Counted from the first letter of the stretch, positions 8,937 through 20,929 are shown. The stretch is DNA of 64,000 bases from Zea mays (GCF_902167145.1 NC_050105.1:138121988-138185987); one strand, 5' to 3'. Notes: generated by a model not told the origin, from the letters alone. Made by a program: numbers and translations.

Positions 8937-11761
8937 ATGGCCATCACCTTCCACAGCAAGATCGCCGTGCGTCCCGGTTCTGTATTCTGCTTCGGGACAA
9001 TCTCATCTGTAGCGGATGAAGAGGGAATTCTACACCGCCTCGCAGATCTGCTGGAGCAGAAATCTCCTCCAACAAACTCCGAAAATGCTGGAAAGACGCT
9101 ACCTCCGGCTCTTCGGAAAAGATCGTCTCCGGGAAGGCTGGAGCGAGAAGCTCGCTGACCCGGAAGACTCCGCTGTCTACTTCCCCGACGAAAGAATGGA
9201 CACGGGTCGCGAGAAAGAAGGAGACCAGGGAAAGGCAAGTCGTTCTTCCCGTTCCTCCGGCCTCAAAGGAAAACGGAAAGAAAGTTGCCACGACAGCAGT
9301 ACCATTCTACCCCGACGTCCTCTTCATCGGGAGAGTGGAGTCGCCCGCCGTCTCTGACGATGAACCGACCGCGCCTGGAGAAGAACCACCTCAACGAGAA
9401 TCCCGCCGACGGAGGAACCGACGCAGGAACGTTCGACGACATCACGCGGCCGGGGAACGGGATCCAGAGCAGCCTGTCTCGCGAGACGAGGTCTCGGAGG
9501 TAGGAGAAACTCCGGAAGAACGCGTCTTCAGGGAACGAAGGAACTCCCGACGACGTGATCGCCGATGGATTCAGGAGTAGGCCGAGCAAGACGCAAGGCA
9601 ACGCCGGGAGAATCCGCTCTTCGGGCGCAACCTGAACCCCGACTTTGCCCGAGCTATGAACACGCCAAGCGAAGTCGGAGGCGTACTAGCTCGGATAGCT
9701 GACGGACTTCCTCGGACCCCCGACGCCGAGGGATACCGACGCCTGTTCACTCAGGCGGCCAACCATCTTCTGCCGCTCGCTCACCCGCCGAACGATCTGC
9801 GACACGCCATCAACAGTCGCCGAGACGCGCGAAGCTCTATCAATGCTTCGCGCGAACGGCGGCATGAAAACGAAATTCGTCGTCGGGAGGAGTATGACCG
9901 AGATCATGGCTTCCCGACTCAAAGCCAGGCCACCAGGACTGAGTCGGCAACAGCTTCAACTGGCGGTACCACCCGGGGACGGTCGAGGAACCACCATCAC
10001 TACTCCCCTCCCCGGGACAGACGACATCCCCGACGACAGGAGGACACGTGCGGAGTACCCGCTCTTACTCCGCGCCTTAGGGCCATCCAATGGCCTCCCA
10101 ACTTCAAGGTATCCAATGTCGACAAATATGAACCTAAGCAGGATCCGGGAGGTTGGTTAGCCGTTTACACCACCGCTGCTCGGGCTGCCGGAGCATCCGA
10201 AGACGTCATGACTGCGTATCTGCCCATTGTCCTTGGGCAAGATGCGCTGCAGTGGCTACGACATCTACCCCGACACTGCATCGACGACTGGGGAGGTTTC
10301 AGTCAACGTTTCATCGCCAACTTCTAGTCCCTCTCCGACAAGCCAGCGCAACCATGGGACCTCAAATCCATCAAGCGCCGAGGGGACGAGACTCTCCGGT
10401 CATACCTCAAAAGGTTCCAGACCATGAGAAACCGCATCCCCGAGGTCACGGAGGCGGCCGTGATCGAGGACTTCTACAGAGGATCCAATGACTCAGCTTT
10501 CGTCCGAGCCATACTACAAAAGGCACCGACTACCTCCGAGGAGCTGTTCCGGGAAGCCGACCTCTACATCACCGCCGACGAGCGGGCCCAGAATCTCATC
10601 GGAGGAGCAAAGCCTGCACCAGCAGCACCACGACGCGACGCGAACCAGCCACCCGACAAACGCTGGGAGAAGAGGCCTCGTGAAGAAGTACACGCCGCTG
10701 GACCACCCGCCTCTCGCGCCCGAGGAGGGCCTCGTGGAGGCGAGCGCACGCTGGACGACATCCTCGACGCCCAGTGCCCGTACCACAAGGACATGCGCCA
10801 TACTCTCCGTAACTGCCGGGACTTCAAGCACTCCGTCGGGCACGGCCGACCCTTCCAACCTCTACCGCCTCCTCCGCCGAGGGGAGGACCAGATGAACCA
10901 CGACAGCCCCATCAGCAGGAGGAGGGGGGAGGAGGAGCTTTCCCACGCGTTGACAGGGAGGTCAACGTCATCTTCGGTGGACATGGGTCACAGGAGAGCA
11001 AAAGACAACAAAAGCTCAACGACCGCCAGATACTGGTGGCGACCACCGGACCGCCTGCCCCATACCGGTGGTCGGAGCACCCGATCACTTTCACTCGGGA
11101 GGATCAATGGCTCAACTTCGACCATCCAGGCAAGTACCCGCTCCTCGTCGATCCGGTGATCCGAGAGAGCCGGGTAAAGAAGGTGTTAGTGGACGGGGGG
11201 AGCAGCATCAACGTCACCTTCCCCCGTACGCTCCAAGGCTTGGGAGTTCATCTCAAAGAGCTCCACAAGTCAGACACTCCTTTCTTCGGCATCGTGCCGA
11301 CGGAAGGGGAATACCCGCTGGGCCACATCTACATGCCGGTCACCTTCGGGACTCCGGAGAACTACAGAACCGAGTTCCTGAGGTTCGAGGTGGCGAACTT
11401 CGACTGCGGGTACAACGCCATCATCGGGAGGCCGGGGCTGGCCAAATTCATGGCCATTCCGCACTATACATACATGATACTGAAGATGCCAGGACCGCAA
11501 GGAATCATAACTGTGCGCGCCGACTTCCAAGGGGCCGCAGAATGTTTCCGAGTAGCCATCCAAGCAGCCCTCACCACCAAGCCGTCAACGGTTCCTTCTA
11601 CGCCGGCGAACTCTAAGCCTGAGGAAGACCTCGCCGTACCGGCAAACGAAGCTCAGGCCGTGACCTCTATGCGGCCGACTGAAGAAACCAAGCGGATCAA
11701 CCTGGGGTTTGCTGATGAGCGCAAGACGACCATCATCAGCTCCAGTTTGAATGACAAATAG
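8937..11761 (+). pseudogene. gag-protease of element E (broken)
   Basis: Encodes the structural Gag and aspartic protease of a Tat-type element. Translation would start at 8937 (MAITFHSKIAVRPGSVFCFG), but the first frame stops at 9158 and frames shift before 9335. From there the frame reads an arginine-rich segment to TAG at 9578-9580, continues to TAG at 10325-10327 inside the retrotransposon Gag domain (WLRHLPRHCIDDWGGFSQRF), then stays open to 11758. The last part has a zinc-knuckle-like CPYHKDMRHTLRNC, then protease with VLVDGGSS as the active-site motif. The frame ends at TAG 11759-11761, immediately before the RT part in the same frame. Premature TAG codons sit where CAG (Gln) would be expected. 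Confidence 0.88.
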
Positions 11762-14700
11762 GAAAGCGCGCTCGTCCAGTTCCTGCAAGATAACCGAGAC
11801 GTATTCGCATGGCAACCTGCGGATATGCCGGGAGTCCCAAGAGAACTGGCCGAGCACAAATTGAAGGTCTATCCTCAGGCGAGGCCGATCCGGCAAAAGC
11901 TGCGTCGTTTCACGCCCGACAAGAGAGAGGCCATTCGTGCCGAGTTAGCTCGCTTGGTCGCGGCTGGATTTATTAGAGAAGTATTACACCCCGAGTGGTT
12001 AGCCAACCATGTTCTTGTACTCAAAAAGAATAAAGTGGATTGGCGCATGTGCGTCGACTATACTGATCTCAACAAACACTGTCCGAAGGATCCCTTCGGG
12101 CTCCCGAGGATAGATCAAGTGGTGGATTCCACCGCTGGATGTTCTGTGCTGTCTTTCTTAGATTGCTATTCCGGGTATCATCAGATTAGTTTGGCAAAAG
12201 AAGACGAGGAAAAAAACGGCGTTCATCACCCCGTTTGGTGCTTTCTGTTATACCTCCATGCCGTTCGGCCTCAAAAACGCTGGAACGACTTATCAGAGAG
12301 CCATTCAAACATGCTTAGCCGATCACTGGGGCAAGCGTGTGGAGGCTTACGTAGATGACGTGGTGATCAAAACAGAGAATCCGGAAAACTTCATCGAAAA
12401 TTTACAGCTGGTTTTCAACAGCCTGAGAAGATATAGATGGAAGCTCAATCCTGAAAAATGTGTTTTCGGGGTACCAGCAGGAAAGTTGCTCGGATTTATC
12501 GTCAGCCACCGGGGAATTGAGGCTAATCCAGATAAGATTGAAGCTATCATGAAGATGGAAGCTCCTCGGTCACAAAAGAAGGTTCAGCGACTCACTGGAT
12601 GTATGGCAGCCCTGAGCAGATTTATATCCAGGCTGGGAGAAAAAGGTTTGCCATTTTACAAACTACTCAAGAAGGTGGATAAGTTTCAGTGGACTTCAGA
12701 AGCACAAGAAGCTCTAGACGCACTGAAGAAATTCTTGACAACACCGCCAGTATTGAAACCACCCCGGCGAGCTACGCCAACTCAACCGGCTGAAGATTTG
12801 TTGCTGTATATCTCTTGCACGACTCACGTGGTAAGCACTGCGTTGGTAGTCGAGCGAGTAGAAGAAGGACATGTCTATCCAGTACAACATCCTGTTTACT
12901 TCATCAGTGAGGTTCTAGGCCCCTCGAAGAAAAAGTATCCTCAGGTTCAGAAGCTATTATATGCAGTACTTCTAACTGCCCGCAAGCTGCGTCACTACTT
13001 TGACGACCACAAAGTCATAGTAGTTACTGGTTTTCCAATAGGAGACATTCTTCACAACAAGGAAGCCATTGGCCGAATAGCCAAGTGGGCTTGCGAGTTG
13101 GGGTCCCATGATATCGAGTTCCGACCTCGCACTGCCATCAAAACTCAAGCACTGGTCGATTTCATATCAGAGTGGACAGAACAGCAAGTTCCAGACAATC
13201 CAGAAACGGCAGAAGTATGGCGAATGTATTTTGATGGCTCGCTGAAGCTGCAGGGAGCAGGAGCAGGGATTCTCTTCACCGCACCTGGAGGCGAACACCT
13301 CAAGTATGCTCTCCAGTTGCTATTCCCGGCCTCTAACAACGCAGCCGAGTATGAAGCTTTGATACATGGATTAAACATCGCCATATCACTGGGCGTCAAG
13401 AGATTGATGGTATATGGAGATTCTCTGGTAGTCATCAGCCAGATAAACAAGGAATGGGATTGTTCAAGTGATTCAATGGGAAAATACTGCGCCGCCGTCC
13501 GAAAACTGGAAGATAAATTCGAGGGTCTGGAGTTTCATCATATAGAAAGAGATCGGAACACGGCGGCCGATGTACTGTCTAAGCTCGGATCCGGTCGGAC
13601 TCAGGTCCCGCCCGGGGTCTTCGTGCAAGAAATTCTCCAGCCGAGTATCTCGACGGATCAAATAGAAGAGTGCAACATCATAGATCAACCCGAGTCAGAC
13701 TCTGACGATTGGAGACAGCCGATTATTAAGTATATAAAGAATGAAGAAGAACCAGATGACAAGAACTCGGCAGAACGCATTGCCAGACAATCAGCTCACT
13801 ATACACTCATTGGGGAGGTATTATACAGGAGGGGCGCGTCAGGCGTCCTCATGAAGTGCGTTCTCCCGTCCACCGGGAAGCAACTTCTGGAGGAAGTCCA
13901 TGCAGGGCAGTGTGGAGTACATGCAGCATCCAGAACACTAGTCGGGAAGGTTTTCAGGTCAGGATTCTATTGGCCGACGGCGAAGAACGATGCAGCCGAG
14001 TTAGTTCAGAGATGCGAAGCTTGCCAATACCTGTCAAAGTAACAGCACATGCCAGCACAGCAGCTACAGACCATACCAGTAACTTGGCCCTTCGCATGCT
14101 GGGGATTGGATATGATTGGACCTTTCAAGAAAGCTCAAGGAGGATATACCCATGTATTGGTGGCAATTGACAAATTCACTAAATGGATAGAGTTCCAGCC
14201 CATTGCTTCTTTAACCTCTGCTAAAGCCGTGGAATTCATACAAAGCATAATATTCAGATTCGGGATACCAAATAGTATCATTACTGACTTGGGATCCAAC
14301 TTCACCAGCTCAGAATTCTTTGACTTCTGCGAGCAAAAGAGCATTCAGATCAAGTACGCATCCGTAGCACATCCAAGAGCCAACGGGCAGGTTGAGCGAG
14401 CCAACGGAATGATATTGGAGGCACTCAGGAAAAGGGTCTTCGATAAGAATGAAAAATTCGCGGGAAAATGGATAAGAGAACTGCCTTATGTTGTTTGGAG
14501 CCTGAGAACCCAACCTAGCCGGGCCCTGCATGGAAACACTCCTTTCTTCATGGTCTATGGGTCGGAGGCAGTGCTACCTGCTGATCTCAAGTTTGGGGCG
14601 CCAAGATTGATCTTCGAAAGCATAGCAGAAGCCGAAGCCACCAGGCTGGAGGATATTGATGTACTTGAGGAAGAACGACTGAATGCAGTAATCCAATCGG

Positions 14701-14948
14701 CACGATACCAGCAGACTCTAAGGCGCTACCACGACAAAGCTGTGCGGCAACGTTTCTTTTCGATAGGAGACCTCGTCCTCCGCCGAATTCTAACGGGGGA
14801 GGGACGGCACAAGTTATCACCCTTATGGGAAGGGCCATTCATAGTAACAGAGGTCACTCGGCCCGGATCATATCGCCTCACCCAGATGGATGGCACAGAA
14901 GTTGGGAACTCCTGGAACATAGAGCACCTCAGAAAGTTTTACCCCTAG
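11762..14948 (+). pseudogene. pol of element E: RT, RNase H, archaeal-type RNase H, integrase (broken)
   Basis: Follows gag-protease in frame after the TAG. RT shows MCVDYTDLNKHCPKDPFGLP and, after a 1-nt insertion in an A-run at 12210-12216, YVDDVVIKT with its catalytic YVDD. RNase H follows (about 12750-13150). A second, archaeal-type RNase H then begins at MYFDGSLKLQGAGAG and includes AEYEA, YGDSLVV and RDRNTAADVLSKLG. The integrase zinc finger is H...H...CEACQ (about 13900-14025). TAA at 14040-14042 separates it from the catalytic core, which keeps IITDLGSNF and NGQVERANGM. The frame ends at TAG 14946-14948. No chromodomain is seen, as usual for Tat elements. One frameshift and one stop block a continuous product. 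Confidence 0.9.
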
Positions 14949-15056
14949 CTGTATTTCAAAACAGCTGGAGCGACCATGTATTCTGTAAAATGGAAATACG
15001 TCATCAATAAAGAGAGATTTCAAAGATACTCGACTCGTTTATGGTTGACTTGCATT

Positions 15057-15530
15057 CTTACTTAATTCGGGGTGACCACTATGCCCTACAAACGGAGCAA
15101 TCGACTTAAGTCGGCAACGACTTGAGGCGGTACAACATGCTCACGCTTACTTAATTCGGGGTGACCACTATGCCCTACAAACGGAGCAATCGACTTAAGT
15201 CGGCAACGACTTGAGGCGGTGCAACATGCTCACACTTACTTAATTCGGGGTGACCACTATGCCCTACAAACGGAGCAATCGACTTAAGTCGGCAACGACT
15301 TGAGGCGGTGCAACATGCTCACGCTTACTTAATTCGGGGTGACCACTATGCCCTATAAACGGAGCAATCGACTTAAGTCGGCAACGACTTAAGCCGGTGC
15401 AACATGCTCACGCCTACTCAAACCCAGGGCGACCACTATGCCCTACTAACGGAGTTATCGGCTAAAGTCATTGATGGCTTAAGCCGGTATAGCATACTCG
15501 CGCTTATGCAATTCAGGGGATGACTTCCAT
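15057..15530. repeat. 89-bp tandem repeat with a 12-bp palindrome per unit
   Basis: Units begin at 15057, 15146, 15235, 15324, 15413 and about 15502; the first four are nearly identical, the last two diverged. Each of the first four has the perfect palindrome CGACTTAAGTCG and the phrase TTCGGGGTGACCACTATGCC. It lies just after integrase and before the antisense gene's 3' end. 14949-15056 and 15531-15699 show nothing else. Confidence 0.92.
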
Positions 15531-15699
15531 ATCCCACAAACAAACTTCATTATTATCATGCAGCATTACCACAAACTTGCGAACTAATAAATTCTGATAC
15601 GATAAGAAAGTAATCATGACATTCGAACGATAAGCTGATATCCTCTAAATGAGTACTTGATCATACTAACCGCGCGCTCATGGCACGCAAAATGTTTCT

Positions 15700-18600
15700 C
15701 TATTTTCCGATATCTTTCTCAGGAACGACCGACGAAGAAGGGTGATTTGAAGAATCGAGGGCGGCATGCACGTCGGCCTTTATATCTTCAGGAACTACCA
15801 CTCCGGGTCTCCTCATCAAGATTTGTCCCGCTCGAATAGCCTTGTCCATGGCTTTATCGCGCTGGGCTTTGAGAGTAGCAGCAGTCTCTTCGGCGACTTT
15901 AGCAGCCAGCTGAGCAGTTTCTAACTCCTGAGCAATGGATTTCTTAGAAGCTCGAAGTCCCTTGATGGTGGCATCCTTCGCTGATACCAATTGCTTGAGG
16001 CGGGTCACTTCGTCCGCAGATTCTTGCAGCCGGCGACGCTGATTGTCCAGTTCTTCCATCGTAAAACGGTGGCTCCTCTCCAAGATGGTTAGCGAGTTGC
16101 TAGAATCTCGATACAATCTGTCCAGATTGTCGCAAGAAGCAGCAAGGATGCGTTTTTCTTCCTACAAGCAAAAATCAACTCATTCAGAATCCAAGCATGT
16201 AATAAGGCGAAGCACGGTTTTGTAAGTTACTTTTTCGGAGTCAAGCCGAGCGTGAAGAGAAGAACTTAGAGCGTTGGCATCATCCAAAGCAGCGGAGACC
16301 TGATTCAGTTCAGTCTGGCTCTGAGAATACTTATCCTCGAAGTCAGCACACCGTTGAGCCATTTCAGCTTGATCTCGGGAATGTTTTTCCTCAAGGACTG
16401 CGATCTGCCGAGTCATTCCTATCAAGAGGTAATCAAACGAAATGAGGACAGAAGGTAAAACAGTCCACGAACAAAGGCAAAGAAGAAGAAGAAGGGCACT
16501 AACCGGAATTAATTGCCTCCAACTCGGATACACGACGATGAAGCAACACCGGATTCCAACGCTCAAGAGATGAAGCCACTTCTGGGATGGAAGCACCCTG
16601 CGATTTCAGCTGGCTGGCCATTCCATCCACCAAAGCCTGATAAGAAGAGCGGATGAACATAATGACAACAATTCATGCAACATAAAGATCAAACTAAAGC
16701 ACAGCACATCACCTGGAAGTTGGAAAAGAGCGAAGGGATCCCCAAGTCAGGAGAAATCAGCTGATAACCAGGTGCCAGACCACCACCCGAAGCAGCTTGC
16801 AGCAGACCAGCAGGAACAAGCTCAGTACATTCAACAGAGCCTAACGCCAGACCAGTGGGGATGCTGCCCTCTAAAGCGACCCCCTGATCCGGAGTTTGGG
16901 CCACCACCATACCGCCAGAGTGTGGAGGTGAACCCGCATGAACGTCCATGGAAGTGCAGGAAGGAGACCTCGCTCGGATACCCTCGGGGGCTGGGTCAAA
17001 ATTGGCACTGCCCACTTGAGCCGGATCATCCCCGGCAACACCCTCGGGGGCTGGGCAGTGGCTTACACTCTTCACCCGAGCTAAGCCTTCCCCGGCGACA
17101 TCCTCGGGGGCTGGGCACGTGTCAGTACCATTCAAGGGGTCCAAGCTCTCTGCCGTAACCACCTCTAAGGTTGACGGGCCTTCAGCTACTTCCATGGGAC
17201 CAGGACAATCCAAATCAGCATCCCGACCCTCGAGATCATGCTCTAAGGTCGACGAGGCACGGGATGACCTCAACCCAGCATCGGGCACGACAGCACAAGT
17301 CTCTGTTGCATCAACATCCACAGGCTCTGACAACAAATTCTCCGGGACCATATCCTCTAGAGTTTGATCAAAGTTGGCCATGGACAGTTCTTGCAGACCA
17401 ATAAGGGCAGACAAAGCAGGAGAAGGAACTCCACTACTTCCACCGCTGGCGACGAACTGCCGACTGTTTTTCCGAGTTAATGGAGCTTCATTTTCTTCCT
17501 CCTCATCTTCCACAGCAACAGCGCAAACAGCATCCTCATTGGGGTCAGCAGCAGGTGGAGCACACCCATTGGGATCAATGTCAGCAAGGCCAGTTGCAGT
17601 CATTTCTTCAGCAGCAGGAGCTAAGGTACCGGCGTCCTCGTCAAAGCTGGATACTCGCCGGAGGCGTCTTCTCTTCTTCTTTTGCTCATCAGCAGAAGGC
17701 TCAGGCTGACTAGTTCGGCTAGGGCGCCTCGGGCGAGTACTGACAGGTTTCGGGACATCCAAAGTTGTATCAACCTCTAGAAGGGACACCACTGCCAACG
17801 TACCATCAGGAGCAGCATCAGATGAATCCTCAGCTAACAGATCAAGCATGTCATTTATGTCTGCATCACTAGGGTTCAGGGGCACTTCAAAATAAACCTG
17901 CCGTTCATCATCAGGAATCTCCCCGAGCGAAGCAACCAAAGTACAGACTTCTTCAGCAGAGGGTCGCACTCTAAGACCCAAATTGCTATCAGTCACGGGC
18001 GGATTGGACACAAAAAGGGTGAAATCTTTGGGAGGAGGTAGGTTCCAAGCCGAGTATGCAACTGGAGCACCAACATTTGAAACTTTACCCCTGAGGATCA
18101 TCTCAAGTCGGCTTACCAAGTCAACAGAAGGAATTCTCCTATTGGTAACCCGGGTTGAGTCGGCCAGCCCTCGATACAGATATGCCGGATAGGCCCTGTC
18201 TTTCAGCGGCTGAATGTTCTTGAAAACAAAATCTGTTACCACAGCTTCGGCAGTCAGACCTCTCTCTTTCAGTAATCCGACTTCAGTAAGCAACACGCCT
18301 GCCTCGGCCACTTCCTGATCCGTGGGAGACTCAGTCCAACTCGGAGTACGAACGTCTGGCTGTCTTCCTGATCGGGAGGGGAGAGAATTTCCATAATTAT
18401 CAACTATAAACCACTCCAGACGCCAACCTTTAATGCTATCTTTGAGGGGAATCTCGAGATACTCGGTCTTCCGCCCACGACGCATCTCCAAACTGGCACC
18501 TCCGACCAGCTGATGTTGTCCCCCGGCCATCCCAGGACGGCAGTGATACAGATACTTCCATAAACCGAAATGCGGCAGCACACCGAGGTAGGCTTCGCAT

Positions 18601-18968
18601 AGGTGAATGAAAATGGAGATTTGGAGAATGGAATTAGGGTTCAAATGAGTCAAGTTGATGTGATAAAAATCAAGGAGGCCACGGAAAAAAGGAGAGATGG
18701 GAAGGCCGAGGCCGCGGAGAAGGAAAGGAGCGTAAACTACTGACTCGTGGGTATCTTCGGTTGGGACAGTAGTCCCGTGGCAAATCCGCCAAGAACAGAG
18801 TTCCCGCGGAGGAAGAACCCCGATGGAGACAAGACGGAGAAGCTCAGCTTCGGAAATAACAGACATATGGTTACCTGCGAAGGGTAACTGACTGTTGGGG
18901 TCGATTGCGGGGATCACTGCAGCAGACGAGTTCGCAGTTTTCCTCTTGGGCGCCATCTTGCTTCTCAC
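15700..18968 (-). CDS. Antisense spliced accessory gene of element E (Transposase_28-type domain plus coiled coil)
   Basis: Transcribed against gag-pol. Four exons join with canonical GT/AG sites: 18953 (or ATG 18968) to 16713; 16636-16504; 16418-16231; 16161-15700. From ATG 18953 their lengths (2241, 133, 188, 462 nt) add to 3024 nt, open throughout: 1007 aa. The N-terminal 200 residues (MAPKRKTANSS, then GLPISPFFRGLLDFYHINLT and FIHLCEAYLGVLPHFGLWKY) match the plant 'putative gypsy type transposon' domain (PF04195). The middle is acidic with an RRPSRTSQP and KKKRRRLRR basic stretch, possibly nuclear. Exons 2-4 give a long Glu/Gln/Leu-rich coiled coil. Antisense extra genes at this place are known in Tat elements such as Grande; the function is unknown. 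It is notable that it is intact while gag-pol is not. Confidence 0.8.
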
Positions 18969-19240
18969 TGGCGAACAGAGTAGGAGACGAGTGGCAGAGA
19001 AGATTCAGATGCGGAAATGCAAGAACTAGGGCACGGAAAGCAAAGGCGGCTAAAAGCGCAACTCTTATGGGATATTCTTGAAGCCAGATACCACTTCAAA
19101 AAGTGCCCAGTCATCACCCGGTGGTTATTTCCAAAACCTCAGCATGCCACATGGACATCTGGCAGTTATTTCCGAAAAAGTCGGCGTGCCACCTCATCAC
19201 TCGGATATTATCCTCAAAATAACCCGCGCGGCTGGCTAGT
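18969..19240 (-). promoter_or_regulatory. Presumed leader/promoter of the antisense accessory gene
   Basis: Lies directly upstream (minus strand) of the accessory gene start. Only a weak TATA-like CCATAAGAG was seen, near 19065-19073. The assignment as promoter is positional inference. Confidence 0.3.
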
Positions 19241-20010
19241 ACTCAGCGTTGACTCTAAGACGCTGACTTCGTATTCAATCGCTCGGCATTACTTCTAAAA
19301 TGCCGACGCAGACCTTCAAACCACTCGGCGTTGCCTCTAAGACGCCGACCCCGTATTCAACCGCTCGGCATTACTTCTAAAATGCCGACGCCGACCTTCA
19401 AATCACTCAGCGTTGCCTCTAAAACGCTGACCCTGTATTCTATCGCTCGGCATTACTTCTAAAATGTCGACGCCGACCTTCAAATCACTCGGCGTTGCCT
19501 CTAAGACGCTGACCCCGTATTCAACCGCTCGGCATTACTTCTAAAATGCCGACGCCGACCTTCAAATCACTCAGTGTTGCCTCTAAAACGCTGACCCTGT
19601 ATTCTGTCGCTCGGCATTACTTCTAAAACGCCGATGCTGACCTTCAATCACTTGGCGCGGTTTCTAACACGTCGACCTCGTGTTCAATCGCTCGACGTTA
19701 CTTCTAAAACGCCGACGCCGACCTCCAATCACTCGGCGTTGCCTCCAAAACGCTGAACTTGCATTCTATCGCTCGGCATTACTTCTAAAATGCCGACACC
19801 GACCTTCAGTCACTCGGCGTGGCCTCTAAAACGCCGATCTCATGTTCGATCGCTCAGCATTACTTCTAAAATGCCGACACCGACCTTCAGTCACTCGGCG
19901 TGGCCTCTAAAACGCCGATCTCATGTTCGATTGCTCGGTGTTACTTCTAAAACGCTGATGTCAACCTTCAATCGCTCGGCGTTGCTTCTAAAATACCGAT
20001 ACCGACTACA
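19241..20010. repeat. Array of about nineteen 41-bp stem-loop repeats (82-bp higher-order unit)
   Basis: Two related 41-bp half units alternate, giving an 82-bp period (for example starts at 19323, 19405, 19487). One half has CTCGGCATTACTTCTAAAATGCCGAC, the other a CTCGGCGTTGCCTCTAAGACGCCGAC type. Each half contains a 6-7-bp inverted repeat (CGGCATT with AATGCCG, CAGCGTT with AACGCTG, and so on) around a conserved CTTCTAA / CCTCTAA loop. Some frames through it are open only because the unit is repetitive. Confidence 0.9.
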
Positions 20011-20293
20011 ATATTACTCGGCAGCTACTTCTGGAAGCGTCAATGTGATGCGCAAGTTATTCATCTACTATATCAAAAGAACCAGTTCAACAATCAGAGA
20101 AAGCGAATCATCGAGATGGGGCCAACAACAGTTCTTCATTAAGGGGAAGTTAATAAGTTTACAAACCAACTCTTCGCGAGTTGGTGCTTCCCTACTTCTA
20201 CTCTACATTACTACTACTTCTAAACTACACTATACTACTTTACATTACTACTACATTATTCTAACTATACTAATATCTAAAGACCAGTGGCGT

Positions 20294-20737
20294 TTAGCCA
20301 CTGGCCTTGCTGCTGCTACCACCGCCACCGCCCTTGGTGCCGCCTTTGCTGCCGCCGCCTCCGGTGCTGCCCACGCTGCTGCCGCCCTTGGTGCCGCTCT
20401 TGCTCACCTCGCCGCCGCCGCTGCCACCGCCACTGCCGTCGCCGTCGTCGTCGTCGTCGTCATCCTCCCCCTCGTCGCCGTCCGAGTCCTCCTCTTCCGA
20501 GGAGAACTCCGACTCATCCGAGCCCTCGAGCCCAGAGCGCTCGACGGCCCGGATGTACGTCCAGACCTCCGCGGCAATCCCCTGGGAGTCGTCTGAATCA
20601 TCAGACGACGCCGGGGGAGAGACGGGAGCCGGAGACCCCTCGGACTCGGAGGAGAACTCCTCCTCCGAGTATTCCGAGTCACCGAAATCATCCGACGGAG
20701 GAGTCGGCTCGCGCTTGCGCTTGGTGCCCTTGCCCAT
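20294..20737 (-). CDS. Second antisense gene of element E: acidic Ser/Gly-rich protein, 147 aa
   Basis: ATG at 20737 opens MGKGTKRKREPTPPSDD, a basic start that resembles a nuclear localisation signal. An acidic serine-rich region follows (SEYSEEEFSSESEG; SSEEEDSDGDEGED), then a run of aspartates and a glycine/serine tail ending SSSKASG. A TATA box on the same strand lies 80-90 bp upstream, which supports a real transcript rather than chance; an in-frame ATG at 20812 is also possible but falls too close to the TATA. I do not recognise a family. An acidic low-complexity protein with a basic start could bind chromatin or histones, but that is a guess. The plus-strand frames here are shadows. 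Confidence 0.55.
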   Translation of the reverse strand: MGKGTKRKREPTPPSDDFGDSEYSEEEFSSESEGSPAPVSPPASSDDSDDSQGIAAEVWTYIRAVERSGLEGSDESEFSSEEEDSDGDEGEDDDDDDDGDGSGGGSGGGEVSKSGTKGGSSVGSTGGGGSKGGTKGGGGGSSSKASG

Positions 20738-20817
20738 GGTGGAAGCAGACAGAAGGGAGGAGAAGAAGGCAGTAAATAACAGCGAAGAGATGTGAAAAAA
20801 CCAGAGAAGCAAAGGCG

Positions 20818-20827
20818 TTATTTATAG
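20818..20827 (-). promoter_or_regulatory. TATA box for the antisense acidic-protein gene
   Basis: CTATAAATAA on the minus strand, 81-90 bp before the ATG at 20737. It is the best core-promoter match on this strand in element E. Confidence 0.6.
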
Positions 20828-20929
20828 AGGGGAAAGGCAACCGCTCACTTCCAATCGCGGTCACTGAACAGTCGCAAAGCATTCAATAAGCACTCCCACC
20901 CATCTGAAGACACGTCAGACGGCGGACGC

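Noticed and set aside
19790..20596. 268-aa plus-strand frame across the stem-loop array
   Set aside because: Open because the repeat period allows it and because it runs into the antisense acidic gene; the repeated peptide has no independent support.
20307..20795. Plus-strand proline/leucine- or serine-rich frames of 160 aa
   Set aside because: They are shadows of the antisense acidic protein; only the minus strand has a TATA box and a plausible start.
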